Origin: Anoplopoma fimbria
Taxonomy: Eukaryota > Chordata > Actinopteri > Perciformes > Anoplopomatidae
DNA: 64,000 nucleotides
Reading direction: 5' to 3'
Assembly: GCF_027596085.1 (NCBI RefSeq)
Contig: NC_072465.1
Coordinates: forward strand, 12,824,857-12,888,856
The notes below the pieces were generated by a model. That model had not been told where the DNA came from. It did no database searches and saw only the letters and a program-made list of their open reading frames with translations. This document shows positions 1 to 13,798 of this stretch, piece by piece. The translations under genes were made by a program, and so were the position numbers. The first letter of the stretch is position 1, and every line of letters begins with the position of its first letter.

Positions 1-2035
<2,035 letters not shown>

Positions 2036-2434
2036 TGTGTTTGTAGCCGACTCTCGACTACCGTAGGTTCTCCCCAACACAGATACGGCTTCAGTGGGTA
2101 AGTTTACCAAAGGTATATTTATTTCATCCAAAATACAACACACAATGCGGACCGTCGTGCGCTCCGCTTCGCTGCCCGGCTTCTCGGGCGCACTCGGTCC
2201 AACGTTCCCGGAACGCCACCACTCTGATGGCTTCACGCTCTCGCCTCAGTCCTCGTTCCTCGTGTGTGACTGTTCCTCTCCCGAACTCCCGTCTGCTACT
2301 GCTTAAGTACATTCAGCATCATTAGCACCACATTACAGCTGTGTTGATTGAACTCACCACGGCACTGTTCCCATGAACCACTCCCACACCTCTCTCGCCT
2401 GCAGCTGAGCGCAGACCACGCCCACTGCCACACA
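2036..2434 (-). repeat. Probable 3' LTR of the Gypsy remnant
   Basis: On the minus strand this roughly 397-bp block starts with TGTG (2431-2434) just after a purine-rich GGCGGTGGAGGTG tract that could serve as the plus-strand primer. It ends in ACA/CACA near 2036, giving the TG...CA ends typical of LTRs. It contains an AATAAA polyadenylation signal near 2120 and is more G/C-rich than its flanks. The boundaries are inferred, because there is no second LTR in the window for comparison. Confidence 0.5.
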
Positions 2435-2471
2435 CCTCCACCGCCCGACTTAGTCCGGGGAGCCGTCCGGC

Positions 2472-3390
2472 CTAGCCTACTCCCCCCACCTGTGAGCGGG
2501 AAAGGAAGTCTGCCACAGCCATCTGCACCCCCGGCCTATGGACCACTTTGAATTTAAAAGGCTGCAACGCCAGATACCACCGAGTGATCCGGGCGTTGGC
2601 ATCCTTCATGCGGTGGAGCCACTGTAGAGGGGCATGGTCCGAATAGAGGGTGAATGGGCGTCCCAGGAGGTAGTAACGCAGGGCATCGTCCGCCCACCGG
2701 ATCGCCAGGCCTTCCTTCTCCACTGTGCTGTAGCGAGACTCCCTCTCAGACAGCTTCCGGCTGATGTAAAGCACTGGGCGGTCGATCCCCTGCACCTCCT
2801 GGGACAAAACGGCCCCCAGCCCCCTATTCGAGGCATCAGTCTGCAGGATAAAAGGGAGAGAGAAGTTAGGTGTGTGGAGAAGAGGTTCCCCACAGAGGGC
2901 CTGTTTTACCCTCTCAAGCGCCAGCTGGCACTGCTCCGTCCACTGGACCGGATCTGAGGCACCCTTTCGAGTCAGGTCAGTCAGGGGGCTGGTTAGGTCG
3001 GCGAAGTTGGGGATGAACCGCCGGTAATACCCTGCCAGCCCCAAGAACCGCCTCACCTCTTTTTTGGTCTTGGGCCTCGGGCAGGCTGCAATCGCTGCTG
3101 TCTTGTCGACCTGGGGACGAACCTGCCCTCCACCCAAGTGGTACCCCAGATACCGTACCTCCCTCCGTCCAACCGCACACTTCTTCGGGTTGGCGGTGAG
3201 CCCAGCCTGTCTCATAGACTCAAGCACCGCGGACACCCGCTGCATGTGCTCCGCCCAGCTGTTGCTGTGGATGATCACATCATCCATGTAGGCGGCAGCA
3301 TAAGCAGCGTGTGGACGCAGTACCCGGTCCATGAGACGTTGGAATGTGGCTGGGGCACCGAACAGCCCAAAGGAAGTGTGACGAATGGTA
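2472..3390 (-). pseudogene. Gypsy pol, C-terminal RT half plus RNase H
   Basis: This frame carries the catalytic YMDD box of the reverse transcriptase (codons at about 3279-3290). It continues through the RT thumb/connection (LGYHL, RRFLGLAGYYRRF) into a Ty3/Gypsy RNase H. Candidate RNase H acidic residues are the Asp in LQTDASN, the Glu in VEKEGLA, the Asp in YSDHAP and the Asp in VADFLSR. It is open from the frameshift near 3390 to a stop at 2472; an internal Met at 3332 merely follows the break. The protein stops directly after RNase H, where an integrase should follow. The enzyme would normally copy the element RNA into cDNA in cytoplasmic particles. It is broken from the upstream RT half, so the copy is non-functional. 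Confidence 0.88.
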
Positions 3391-4030
3391 CAATCCGTAC
3401 GGAGTGGAGAAAGCCGTCTTTTCCCTGGACTCTGGAGATAAGGGAATCTGCCAGTAGCCCTTGGTCAGATCCAGTGTCGTGAAAAAACGAGCCGTGCCGA
3501 GCCGGTCCAGGAGCTCGTCGACCCGGGGCATTGGATAGGCATCAAACCGTGACTCGTCATTCACCTTGCGGTAGTCCACACAGAACCGTATAGACCCATC
3601 CTTCTTGACAACCAGAACAATGGGGCTACACCAGGCACTATTGGACTCTTCTATTACCCCCATCTCCAGCATAGCTTCCAATTCTTTCTGAACTACCTTT
3701 CTTTTGTGTTCAGGCAACCGATAAGGCCGTGATCGTACTGTCACGCCTGGGCGAGTTTCAACATGGTGTTGTATAAGGTTGGTGCGTCCTGGCAGAGGGG
3801 AGAACACATCAGCAAAGCGCTGCTGCAACGCAGCCACATCTGCTCTCTGGGACTGAGTGAGATGGTCTTCACAACGGAGCGAGGCTGGATTGGTGGAATT
3901 TGGCACCTCAGGCCCCAACTCATCCCTCTCTTTCACGGTAGTCACCAGAGAAACAGGCTCTGCCTCTCTCCATGCTTTGAGGAGGTTGAGGTGGTAAATT
4001 TGTGTTGCCCCTTGGATTGTGTGTAAGGGT
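3376..4030 (-). pseudogene. Gypsy pol, N-terminal RT half
   Basis: The frame opens with a linker containing IYHLNLLKAW and then LSPLPGRTN-like RT entry sequence. RT motifs follow in order: RPYRLPEHKR, GVIEESNSAWCSPIVLV, KKDGSIRFCVDYRKVN and the motif A box TLDLTKGYWQIPL with its catalytic Asp. After STPYGLY the frame is lost, and the FGLFGAPATFQRL portion continues in another frame. The shift is equivalent to a net loss of two bases between about 3376 and 3392. The sequence upstream of about 4030 has no protease or gag similarity, so the copy is truncated or recombined. Confidence 0.88.
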
Positions 4031-7000
4031 TGATTACATATACAGTTACAATATATACAACATGTTGGCCATCGCACTACTGTGCGCTACTTGCAAATGT
4101 TAACCCACATGCTCCATAGGCGGAGCATCCCCACCAGACACATCCGTTGGCTTAGCCAGCTAACTTCTTGTTAGCTATATGCTAACTAATTTGTCACGCC
4201 CAAGACCATTTTTTTAGGGGAAGGGTTGTTCTTGAGATGGTTCCAGTGCCATTGAACCATGTTTCAGGTGGTCTAGCTCCAGAATTCTGTACAATATAGT
4301 TCACAGTCTTTTCACATGTTGTCAGCAATTATTTTCTAACATGTATAATGTGTTTAGAAACAAATCTCAAATGTCACCAGTAAGACAAGAGTTACATAAC
4401 AAAACAGCTTGATGTAAAAGCATATGTCAGCATCTTACCATCGTTTTGTGTTAAAATGGTCTAATTGTTACCCGAATGAAAAAGTCATGTTTCCGGGCCT
4501 CGTTTGGCTAATATAATTATGATCAGAGTCCAGAACGACTCCCCGATCTGTATCATGTTGTAATTAGTTGGACAGGCTAGAAAACACAGATTGTGCCTTT
4601 CTGCTTTTGAACCGACACGTTTAACTTTTCTGCTTTCAAATATTCAGTCATCTAAATGTTAGAGATCAGAGAGACAGGTAAAAGGGCATTTAGAGAACTG
4701 GGGTTGTCTGGAAAACATAAATATACAGTTTTGTGTCATCAGCATTACAGTGAAATTTGACATTATGGCAGGATATTTTCATGGTTGTGGGAGGCCCTCT
4801 TTACCCTTTAATATATAGTCTTGTTAACTACTGACGTTTATGACAGATTTGTGATGAACATATTATTTACTCCTGTCTACCATGCTTTCATGAGCGTTTT
4901 TGCCCATGTGGCAACCTCCGGTTCTGACAAGTGACACCAATGTGTAAGTGCCTTAAATTTGCATTTTCTCTACTGACCAGCAGGGGGCGACTCCTCTGGC
5001 TCTATAAAGGCTGCATTATACTATAAAATAAATAGATGGTGGGATGTGTTGTCCCACCAGATTGGGAATTAAAAGTGCTTATAGTTTTTCCCAACGACCA
5101 CCCTTGAAGGCAGAGTGAAAACCATTGTCATGCTTAGGCGGGTTAGGCAACTCAAACATGTGGAAAGATGGGCGAAGAAAAGGCCATCATTAATAGCAGG
5201 TCTGAAAGGACAGACCATGAAAGTTAGAAAAATCACATGCCCATCCTGGATTGGATGGGGGACCCTACTTCCTACATCGGATTTAAAGTGTGAGGTGCAG
5301 AATCGTCCAACATGAACATATTTTCTTGTGGATACTGAGCCAATAGTGTCACATTGGTCCTACAGTAGGTTCTACTGATGTGTCTAAAATCGTTTCCTCA
5401 TGTTGGCAGTAAAGCAATCCAACATGGTGTATCACTTAGAGGTAGGCCGCTCACCACATTACACATCCAAGATTATTAGCATTTTTGGGTACTAGGAATA
5501 AATAAATAATGATGTTGGTCCTATTCTCACTTCTCAGCTCCTTATCTCCTGCCCCCAAAAACAATTATTTGCCTTCTAATGAACTACAGTCCCAGCTTTA
5601 TGTCCATAATATTGCTGTTGTCATTATGTTATGACACTCATCCATTAGGTAAATTACTTTAAGGGTGATCACAGGAATTGGAGAGGTGTTTGGTCCACAC
5701 AGAGTGATGGTAACGACTCTGAGAAGGTCTGACATGGAGAAGCCAATATGTCAGAGCTGAAAGATCAACTTAATAAAGATGTAGTCTCAGTAATTTGAAT
5801 ATTGCTCCTCAGTTTGTTGTTAAGTGTTTAATTTAGAATGCGGGTGAAAGGTGATGCATCTATTTCTGTCCTCTCTGCCTCTGAAAAACTTCCATTGGTT
5901 GTTTTTTTACACATAGTTTAACCTTTTCTATTACTCATCAAGGCAGCTTGAGTCTGCTCAGGAGATTTGAAGGACAAACTATTGAATATCACTTTGGGCT
6001 CATTATGTTTTCATCATTAATTAACTGCAATTCATTTGCAAGTCAACTATTTCACACTTGAGGGGACACAACCATAATGCATGCGTACTGGGTTTTCTCA
6101 GCAGAATCCTTCTAAGCTTGTGTTCTTTACGTTTCGCAGTTAGGAGGGACAGTTGTTGTGACAATGGCTGACTAGTGTATCTCTCTGCTATACGGACTTT
6201 GGGGTACACATATAGACGCAAGTGTTAGATGTTCTTTTTGTCTAGCCTCCCTCAGGACATTGTTACAGGAAGTGGTTAATCATTGGTTATACTGTCTGTT
6301 ATGAATAGACTATGTCACAAACCGTAAAATTCGTGTTCATCCTGTATTAACTTTCCATCCAGGTTTTTCTGCTGCGAAGCTGCTTTGTAGTATTTTGATG
6401 GAGGTTCTTAAATTATGTACAGTTAATCTGACTTAAACAAACAGGATCCTCATTCACCTAACTCTTGTCAGCACATGGACTCGTATGGGCCTATATTTAT
6501 TAAGGAAGATAAAGTCAAGGTGTGGCCTCTTTAACAAGGGTTATATGAGCTATTGCATGTTTAAAACAGGTAGGAAAGGCCTGATTGAAGATAACTATTC
6601 AATAAAAGTAAAAATAATTTCTAAATATGTAATAAGTTAATGGAGATGGTTTCATTCAATTAAGCTCAGATATGGCTTTGACTGACTTTGTTGTTGACTT
6701 TTTTTTTTTTTTAAATCTAAGCTATCACATTGAGGTTCAGCAGCAGTTACATCAGTTGGCGGCAACATTGCAGGAGTGTTGATCCAGACTGGCTTCAGCT
6801 TAGTGGGAAGTTCAGTTTGTTCAAGAAGAAATTCTGTTTGCGAGGTAATTATTTAAGTTATATTGTCATAATCGTTTCTGTCACTTTCATGATCTTTTTG
6901 TAAGCTCTTAATGAGGAGGTAACGTACCGTATACTTTTTTACTGACTTTAAACACTATTTTCCAGTTCTTCCAAACAACTGCACTTAACTGAATGACACA

Positions 7001-7652
7001 AATCCGGCACATGTCACATTTTCAGCCCTGACTATGTGTGTTTTAACGCAGGTCTGAATCCAGATCCAAGATAATTTCTAAACACATAATATTAGGATTA
7101 TCACCATGCATAACTGTTTCTGTTAGGCTCTTAAAATAGATTTTCTTCATTGCCCCTATGATAAAATGTCTGCACCGCTGCTGTTACATCATCTTACGTT
7201 GTTATTCAGCTGTTTTAAATCCTTATAATTATCAGCTATATACGAGTGAGAAAATGGCTCAGACTGATGTTGCTGTTGTTAAAATCTGTAAAACATTTCC
7301 TCTACTTTCCTAGCCCAACACAGATGCAAAAATACATTTTCCATTGAATTTCTTAACTGCATATTATATTACTACAGTGATGATATTAATCCATGTCATA
7401 ACCATGTTAAGTTCAAAGTCAAGTAATTCAGTAAAAATACTGATTCCCCAGTTCAAGGAAAGGGTTGCTATGACTGTATGATATATATACAGAGATCAGA
7501 CTGGCAAAAGGGTCTAGTATCTAGTATGCAAGCTTAGAAAAAAGATTGAAGATTTTTAGATTAAATAAAATATAGAAATATCAATGAGAAAATATTCTTT
7601 TTTATAATAATCAGGAATAAAAAGTAGGTCCAGCACTAGTGCTGAATTTAAA
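4031..7652. other. Anonymous A/T-rich intergenic or intronic DNA
   Basis: No exon or element was confidently recognised. A short stretch near 4968-5025 (ACCAGCAGGGGGCGACTCC followed by a CT-rich segment) resembles a small interspersed motif common in teleost DNA, from memory only. A T-run sits at about 6699-6711. Short open frames show no known domain. Confidence 0.45.
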
Positions 7653-7760
7653 ATCCAGAGCACTAATACAGCAGAACACTATTTTCTATGTAAAGATATA
7701 GTGGAGGAATGTCTACCTGAGCAAAGAATGAAGTCTACCTCCGTCTTTGTGTGCTGTATT
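7653..7760 (+). repeat. Dispersed repeat family A, copy 1
   Basis: About 108 bp that aligns with 52029-52140. Both contain ATCCAGAGCA, then CTATGTAAAGATATAGT, then TGTCTACCTGAGCA and AGAATGAAGTC, then a CTCC-TCTGTGT-like end. Similarity is high over blocks with small gaps, so this is an interspersed repeat of unknown class. Probably part of a longer non-autonomous DNA element. Confidence 0.75.
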
Positions 7761-10321
7761 GGATCCATTGAGCATCATTAAAACAGGTTTTCTAGGTTTG
7801 GTTCTGAAAGTCCGTGGTATTTTGATTTTTTCTGAATAGTTGGAGTTTTAGTCAGAGGATAGAGCATCTAATTTTGATCTCTTACGTCATTGTGCTCCCA
7901 TCTGCTGTTGAGATTCACATACATTTCTTTTTTTAGACGTATAGGTGAAAAAACACAGAAGGCATGCATGCACATGTGCGCTCACACAAACACTGTCATG
8001 CCTTGTCTTTCCAAACAGATTGCTTGTGTTGCTGAGCATGTGGGCTTGGTCCGCAGAGAGATGTCTCTCTATGGTGATGGAGTGTTTGCAATGCCTGGTG
8101 GAAAACAAATGGTACTTCTTTGTGTGCACAGACATGGGTGAACAAATCCACTTAGGGTAACAACACACCCAGGCACCGACAGACAGATTCACACACACAC
8201 GTTCATGTACTCTATACACGTACAAATTTGCATTCTGTGTCTTAATGAGAACATGCTTCTTTTTTTTTGTGACAATGTAATTTTCACTTTTCAATATTGT
8301 GATTTAAAGATATTGGTAAATCAAATATCTTGTAGCCCAACCCCACATAATTAATTTTTTTCTCCCTGATTACACTTGCAGTTTAAAACACGTGATTGAC
8401 GTTTTAAAATGAAACAAAACCAAACCACCTGGTGAGGTTTAGTAAGACATAATGGTTTGGCTTAAAATGTGCACATTTGTAAAGTTATTTAAGTTACAGT
8501 CGTAAATTTTAATAATATCGACTTGTGTTGACCCACCAATCCATCCAGACCTCCTCCCTACATGGACCTTGAACTCATTTGTGATATTTCAAAAACAAGC
8601 GTAATTTGTGAGAAAACTCTTCCATCCAATTCTGTTAACAATGTAGCTTCGTTACATGGTGACTGCAGTTTTTAGGAGCCCAGGCGGTGTAGTTTACAAC
8701 TGAATCCTTCACCAACCTACTCTATGAAAGAAGGAAGAACTCACCACAACGGCCACAATGTGAAGGTCCAACACTAAAGATAGATGAGTGTCACAAGAGC
8801 CCACATGCCAGCCAAGTGTACACAGACGCCATTTGAGGCAGAGCAGTAGCCAGTGTATGTGAGGGGAGACACAGAGCCTCCCCTTTGTTTCCATGTCAGA
8901 AGGCATCACGTTAAACAGGCAGATGCTTTTCACTTGACATAATCATCAACACTCCAACAGAATGGTGACCCCTCCACTCTCTGCCTGTCAGTCTGGTCTG
9001 GGCATTCGAGCCCTCTGGAAATTGAAAAAAGAGAGATGTGTCAGCCACACAGACAGAATCCTCAGTGCACTCAGCACTGACACGTCTGACTTCTGTTGCC
9101 AGAAGTCCTCCATCGGGTTTTCATTTTTATTCAAACATGTTAACAGAGAATGTGTTTAGTTTTTTTTGGTACAATTCAGTAATGTTCCTCTGTGTCTACA
9201 CAAAATGTCACAGCATAAGCACTAGAACGTAAGTAGCGCTATTTCGTTACTTTCAGAATTTTAAGTAGCGTTCAAGGACAAAACATAAATAACAGATTGT
9301 TTAACTACTGGTTTTAAACAATTAAGTCAAAGTTTGACTGCACAAATCATATTTCAAAATTCATTCTGACCGGTTCTGTAACAAAAGAACAGAATGCGGT
9401 CACTAAATTGTTAACTGATGAAGAAATTAAGGAAATACAATATGCAAATAGCTAAATCTTGTTATTTCTTTTGTGTTGTGTTTTTTAATGAATAATGTAG
9501 CCTCTAGGGTTTGTTTTTAGTGTTTGACCTCTAATAATGGCACTTTGACAGGTGTTCCCATGCCTTTGCTATGTCTCAAGGATTTAGTTTAGTGAAAGTG
9601 CTAAACTGTGGCCTTCAGGATGATCACATGCAACGGTTTAAAGTGTATGCAAAGATTGTGCTTTAAGTAATCATTGTCCGACAGTGTGATGTCTGTTTTT
9701 ACCCATCGTATTTCGCGTTGCATTTGTGCGTGTGTTGATTATGACGTACTTATTGCCAAAGTGACAATATCCAGGCTTGCGATGCACTCTGCTGAGCAAG
9801 AAACCTGAAGCTCATCGAAACATGGCAATGTATTCAAGTTGAAATCTGACATGTGCCTGCAATATCAGATGCACTTTGACATTTCTGTGCTGTGGTTTTG
9901 AAGTTGTGTGTGCTGAGCTGATCCACCTGTATAATGGTTTTCCTGGAGGGTTTCTCCTGCCTGTGAATGCTTACCGTTTAAATTTCCTGAGGGCGTATTG
10001 TTCAGCAGCTTTATCTGATTTTCTACTGTTGATCGAGCCATAGTCAGATTATTGGACCCCCTTTTTGACTGTTCCTCCATTTTGTTCAGTTTTGTCTAAT
10101 TTTGTGTGGTTATAGTGTGCAAATTCCTATTTTTACAATCTTTAAGCAGAATTTTTCCACTTAACATACATTTCATCTTCCATTTCATCTCTTTGAGGCA
10201 TGGACATATAATCAGAGAATGATGTCAACAAGTTTTTTTTTCATGTAAAAGTTTATAAGTTTACAAAAACTAATGAAATAATGGACAGTTTCACAAGCAT
10301 ATTAAGTGTTTAATGCAGCAG
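7761..10321. other. Anonymous sequence
   Basis: No confident exon or element. The overlapping open frames around 7887-8294 and 8709-9232 have biased, low-complexity or motif-free translations and lie on both strands. I treat them as chance. Confidence 0.4.
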
Positions 10322-10358
10322 TTCATTACATTACATTACATTACAGTCATTTAGCAGT
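10322..10358 (-). repeat. SINE/LINE tail fragment with (ATTAC)n
   Basis: On the minus strand this reads CTGCTAAATGACTGTAATG and a short (TAATG)n run. It is the same tail that ends the complete SINE at 49041-49100, so it is a truncated 3' scrap of that fish family in opposite orientation. Confidence 0.75.
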
Positions 10359-10769
10359 TCACAATATCATACTATCTTGTACAGGTCGCCCCTTGTCAAA
10401 AATCATATTCATCATAAAGGTTAATGCATTGAACAAGTTTCGGGAGTAAAATACCTCAAGATTTTATTAGATTTCCATCTAAAATTTGAGAAACATCTTT
10501 CTGCTCACCTTTTCCTGTCAGATGTGAGTATTTGTATAAAAGGACTGGTAAATCAAATCTAGCTAAGGCTGTTACTGCTTTGGTATGTGACATCAGTTGT
10601 TATTTCTGTTTGACACAATGCACCTGTCCTGCAATAAATAGCGTTGCTCAAAATGCACACCTATCAATAAACTTTAGCCCAGTTATTCCCACATTCAGTG
10701 AATAACAAGACCTCGATACTCATTACATGTAGAAGAAAAGAATAGAAATATAATAAATTGATTCATTCG
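10359..10769. other. Anonymous sequence
   Basis: No feature recognised. It lies between the SINE tail scrap and the L2-type LINE end. Confidence 0.4.
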
Positions 10770-11117
10770 AGAGAAGGCTGCATCATCCTACGCAACCTCC
10801 ACTGGCTCCCAGTCAAATACAGGATAGACTTTAAAATATTACTCACCACCTACAAAGCCCTAAACAACCTGGCCCCTCCCTACCTTTCAGACCTCCTCCC
10901 CCTCCACGCCCCAACCCGTTGCCTCAGGTCCGCCGGCGCAAACACTCTGAAGACCATCAGGACCAAGCGCGGGACCTGGGGTGACAGGGCCTTCTCAGTT
11001 GCTGCACCCTCCCTCTGGAACGCCCTCCCCATCCACATCCGTCAGGCTCCCACCCTATTATCATCATTCAAACAAGCCCTCAAAACCCACCTCTTCAAAC
11101 TCGCCTTCACCTGCTAA
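10770..11117 (+). pseudogene. L2-type LINE ORF2 C-terminal fragment
   Basis: The translation contains the conserved post-RT tail of L2/CR1-group ORF2: LHWLPVKYRIDFKILL, TYKALNNLAPPYLSDLL, WGDRAFSVAAPSLWNALP and SFKQALKTHLFKLAF. It ends at a stop right after the usual C-terminus (HLFKLAFTC). In a complete element this tail follows an endonuclease and reverse transcriptase, both absent here. The frame is undamaged across about 115 codons, so the insertion is moderately young, but the fragment has no enzymatic activity of its own. Confidence 0.87.
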
Positions 11118-11319
11118 CCCCTGCTCCCTTTCCCTCCCTACCCTCCACTACATGACTCATTCCGCACAGCTTCTCCAGTTTTCTTTTTTTTTTTTTTAAA
11201 TGTTTTTAAATGTTCTGTTTGTTTGTTTTGTTTGCTCCTTTGTGTTCTTTTTTTGTTTTGTTTGTCTTCGCCCTATGTAAAGCGTCTTTGGGTATCTAGA
11301 AAAGCGCTATATAAAATGA

Positions 11320-11322
<3 letters not shown>

Positions 11323-11367
<45 letters not shown>
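11323..11367. repeat. (ATT)n microsatellite tail
   Basis: A pure TAT/ATT trinucleotide run that forms the 3' terminus of the L2-type element immediately upstream. Confidence 0.95.
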
Positions 11368-12390
11368 CTAGTTTCGCTAAAGCAGCTGCACATTAGTATT
11401 TTTTGTTTGTGTCTGAGCAAACACACAAGCTTTGTCCCATAATAGCTATAATAGTTTTTCTGTCTGTACATATAATATTTCAATTATTGTGGATTTTTAC
11501 TGTTTTTTATTGCTTATTTATAATACTTGTTTTTTATTTCATTTTATTTTTATCTTGTCTTTCTTTTACTATGTCTCTTGTGTGCACTTTACCCTATGCT
11601 GCTGTAATCCTGCAAATTTCCCCGCTGCGGGACTAATAAAGGATTATTTTACCTTATTTTATCTAATCCTCCAAAGTTTAGCCCTTAAGGTTTCAGTAGA
11701 ATCAACCAGTTAACTGGTTAACAGAGGATATTAAACATCTACCCATGAAATCAGTGGCAATAATGTCTCCTCCAGTGCAGAAAGAATACGTTTCAAAACT
11801 TTTTGTAATATTACATGATTAATCATGTGGCAGTGCCACAAAGTAATATATTGTAATTGACAATAAGAAGTGAATGCATTTAAATACTGATAAAATGTGA
11901 ATGTGGTTTTGTATTGTCCAATCAGGGATCAACACAGAGGAAGTACCATGCAGCAGTCAGTATTAATGCCCCTTTAAAATCATCAATGATTGTCCAATGT
12001 TCTGTAAGCAAACCGCGGCTCATGTTGAGTAAACATAAAACAACAGCTACGTCCCTGACCTTCATCACCATCTCTGCTGCACGTGCCCTTGGCAATGGCC
12101 GGTCCCTGTGAATGTAAATGACAGACTATTAAAGGGAGGTTGAGGCATGCGTGCTGCACTTTGTCAGCACCACACGGCCAAATTAAAAGGACATACATTT
12201 TAATAGGCACTGGCCTCATCCGTGGCAGTTACTACTATCTGATTAATGGCTCAGGGCTCTCATTTCAATAGCCTATGAATAATTCTGCTCTGGTGCCAAA
12301 GTCATGATTAAGTGTATTCATTGAGAAGAAAAAAAGGGAAACATAGATGTGCGAGGGGAACACTGTGAAAGGATATTTATTTGGACGATC
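11368..12390. other. Anonymous A/T-rich sequence
   Basis: No confident feature. Short hydrophobic open frames at 11403-11713 derive from T-rich DNA. Confidence 0.4.
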
Positions 12391-12394
12391 TTAA

Positions 12395-12427
12395 CCCTTA
12401 CATACTGTTCGGGTCAAATTTGACCCG
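12395..12427 (+). repeat. Left terminal inverted repeat plus palindrome
   Basis: The 16-bp terminal repeat overlaps by one base a perfect 18-bp palindrome, CGGGTCAAATTTGACCCG (12410-12427). A near copy occurs at 12589-12606 and a half-site at 12641-12650. These may be transposase-binding sites, which is inference. Confidence 0.85.
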
Positions 12428-13097
12428 TTTTGACATTTGACAGCTGTAAAAATCCCCGAAACGTCATTCTTTTAGCCTGAAAGTTGATGACTTTTCCTAA
12501 AGTGACCCAAAATACACAAACATTTAAATATTTTAAAATGTTATTCTTTTGTACAGGTGCTACACATTTTTTTACACTGAGGCTGTTTCGGGTCAAATTT
12601 GACCTGTATCTATTGAGATGGATTTTAGTTTTACCAGTGTGGGTCAAATCAAGGAAAATGGTGGTTTTAGGGAATCTTGAAACTGTGAAACTGTACAGGC
12701 CATGTTTGTGTGTATTTCTTATGGGACAGAGTTCAAGGGGGACCTCGACACTGTCACGAGAACTGTCTGTGTTCCCACAACATTTGCCCAGGTTCCCGCA
12801 GAGACATACACCTGCTGGTCTTTGAAATGGCATGGGGGAATCTCGAAACAGTGAAATAGTAAAACAGCATAGGAGTGATCATATATGGTGCACAAAGGGA
12901 ACAGAAGTCATCCAGAGGTCAGAGGGTGCCTTGTCACAGACACAAGATCTGCACCTGCACCTGCATAAAATAATCTACAAAGAAACAAATTTGAATCAAT
13001 TTGGGTTGGGAGGGTGGTGGTGGTGGGGGGCGGGGTTCATAACATTATAAAGGTACCTGAGCTGCCATTTCAGTGACTGACGTCATGGCAGAAAGAT

Positions 13098-13137
13098 TTA
13101 GTGTGCAACAGGCCATGTTAGTGTGCAACAGGCCATG
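13098..13137. repeat. Two 20-bp tandem copies inside the TTAA element
   Basis: TTAGTGTGCAACAGGCCATG occurs twice back to back (13098-13117 and 13118-13137), an internal duplication in the non-autonomous element. Confidence 0.95.
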
Positions 13138-13465
13138 ACATTATTATGTCCACATGAAGTGGTAATTCCAACAGTTCCAGAATGTTCATGCCATTTTCAA
13201 ATTCAATGAAATATATTTAAATCATTATGGCTTTTATGTTTTTATGTCTTATGTAAAACAGGACATAATAATGTGTAATAGTAGATGTTTTTCTCCAAAA
13301 ATGAATGTTGTAAAACTTAAAAAATACACTCTCCCTGCTCTCTGAAACATTTATGAAGGATTAATCATACATTTATTAATGAGACATAGTCTATTTAGAC
13401 ATTCTAAATAGAGCTGTAGTTTAAAATTGGGTATAGACACTTACTATGAGGGAATTCTTGGTTTT

Positions 13466-13523
13466 GGTCAAAATTGACCTGGACCATACGGTGAAGGCAT
13501 TAAATATGAACAGTATGTAAGGG
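13466..13523 (-). repeat. Right end: palindrome and terminal inverted repeat
   Basis: GGTCAAAATTGACC (13466-13479) sits about 30 bp inside the right terminal repeat (13508-13523). It mirrors the palindrome at the left end. Confidence 0.85.
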
Positions 13524-13798
13524 TTAAGACAAAACTGTCACTTTTAGTCTGACATAGTACCTGAGTGTAGGTGCAAAAGCTAGTCAGGAAAGTCCTTTTC
13601 TTTTCAGACGTGGCTCCTGCCCTATGACATAATTTCCTGTTCTACTGTATAAGGAAAAAAAATGAATTCAAATGTCAGCTTTGGTGTTTACAACCTCCAA
13701 CAGTTCTTCCAGTTGTACACATGCCATTTACTTATCTACATTTCATGACCACAAAGCAAAACATGACTATTGATCGTCACGTTTATTTGATTTGAGCT

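Larger units (their letters stand above)
2036..4030 (-). mobile_element. Degenerate Ty3/Gypsy LTR retrotransposon fragment
   Basis: Read on the minus strand, the order is the end of a protease-RT linker, reverse transcriptase, RNase H, then a probable 3' LTR. No gag, complete protease, integrase or 5' LTR is visible. The right boundary near 4030 is where pol-like translation ends and A/T-rich sequence begins. The left boundary is the inferred LTR edge at 2036-2038. RT-RNase H order and motifs place it in the Ty3/Gypsy superfamily. Two reading frames and the missing integrase show that this copy is dead. Confidence 0.85.
10770..11367 (+). mobile_element. 5'-truncated L2-type LINE 3' end
   Basis: A coding remnant of the C-terminus of ORF2 is followed by a 3' UTR. 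The UTR ends with GTAAAGCGTCTTTGGGTATC, an AAAAGCGCTATATAAAATG-type tail and an (ATT)n microsatellite. That combination is the signature end of L2/CR1-like LINEs in fish. The element is truncated on its 5' side near 10770, as usual for target-primed insertion. Confidence 0.85.
12391..13527. mobile_element. Non-autonomous TTAA-flanked (piggyBac-like) element
   Basis: The body spans 12395-13523 (1,129 bp). It is bounded by perfect 16-bp inverted repeats, CCCTTACATACTGTTC at 12395-12410 and its reverse complement at 13508-13523. Each end abuts TTAA (12391-12394 and 13524-13527). TTAA target duplication and termini beginning CCC are established hallmarks of the piggyBac superfamily. No transposase motif was recognised in either strand, so mobilisation would need a transposase supplied in trans. 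GGTCAAATTTGACC-type palindromes lie just inside the ends and in the interior. Confidence 0.85.

Noticed and set aside
2606..3291. Other-frame open readings over the Gypsy pol region
   Set aside because: Shadows of the RT/RNase H frame, which alone carries the enzyme motifs.
12414..12833. 139-codon minus-strand frame inside the TTAA element as a transposase
   Set aside because: No piggyBac catalytic or cysteine-rich motifs. The frame runs through the palindromes and overlaps a plus-strand frame.
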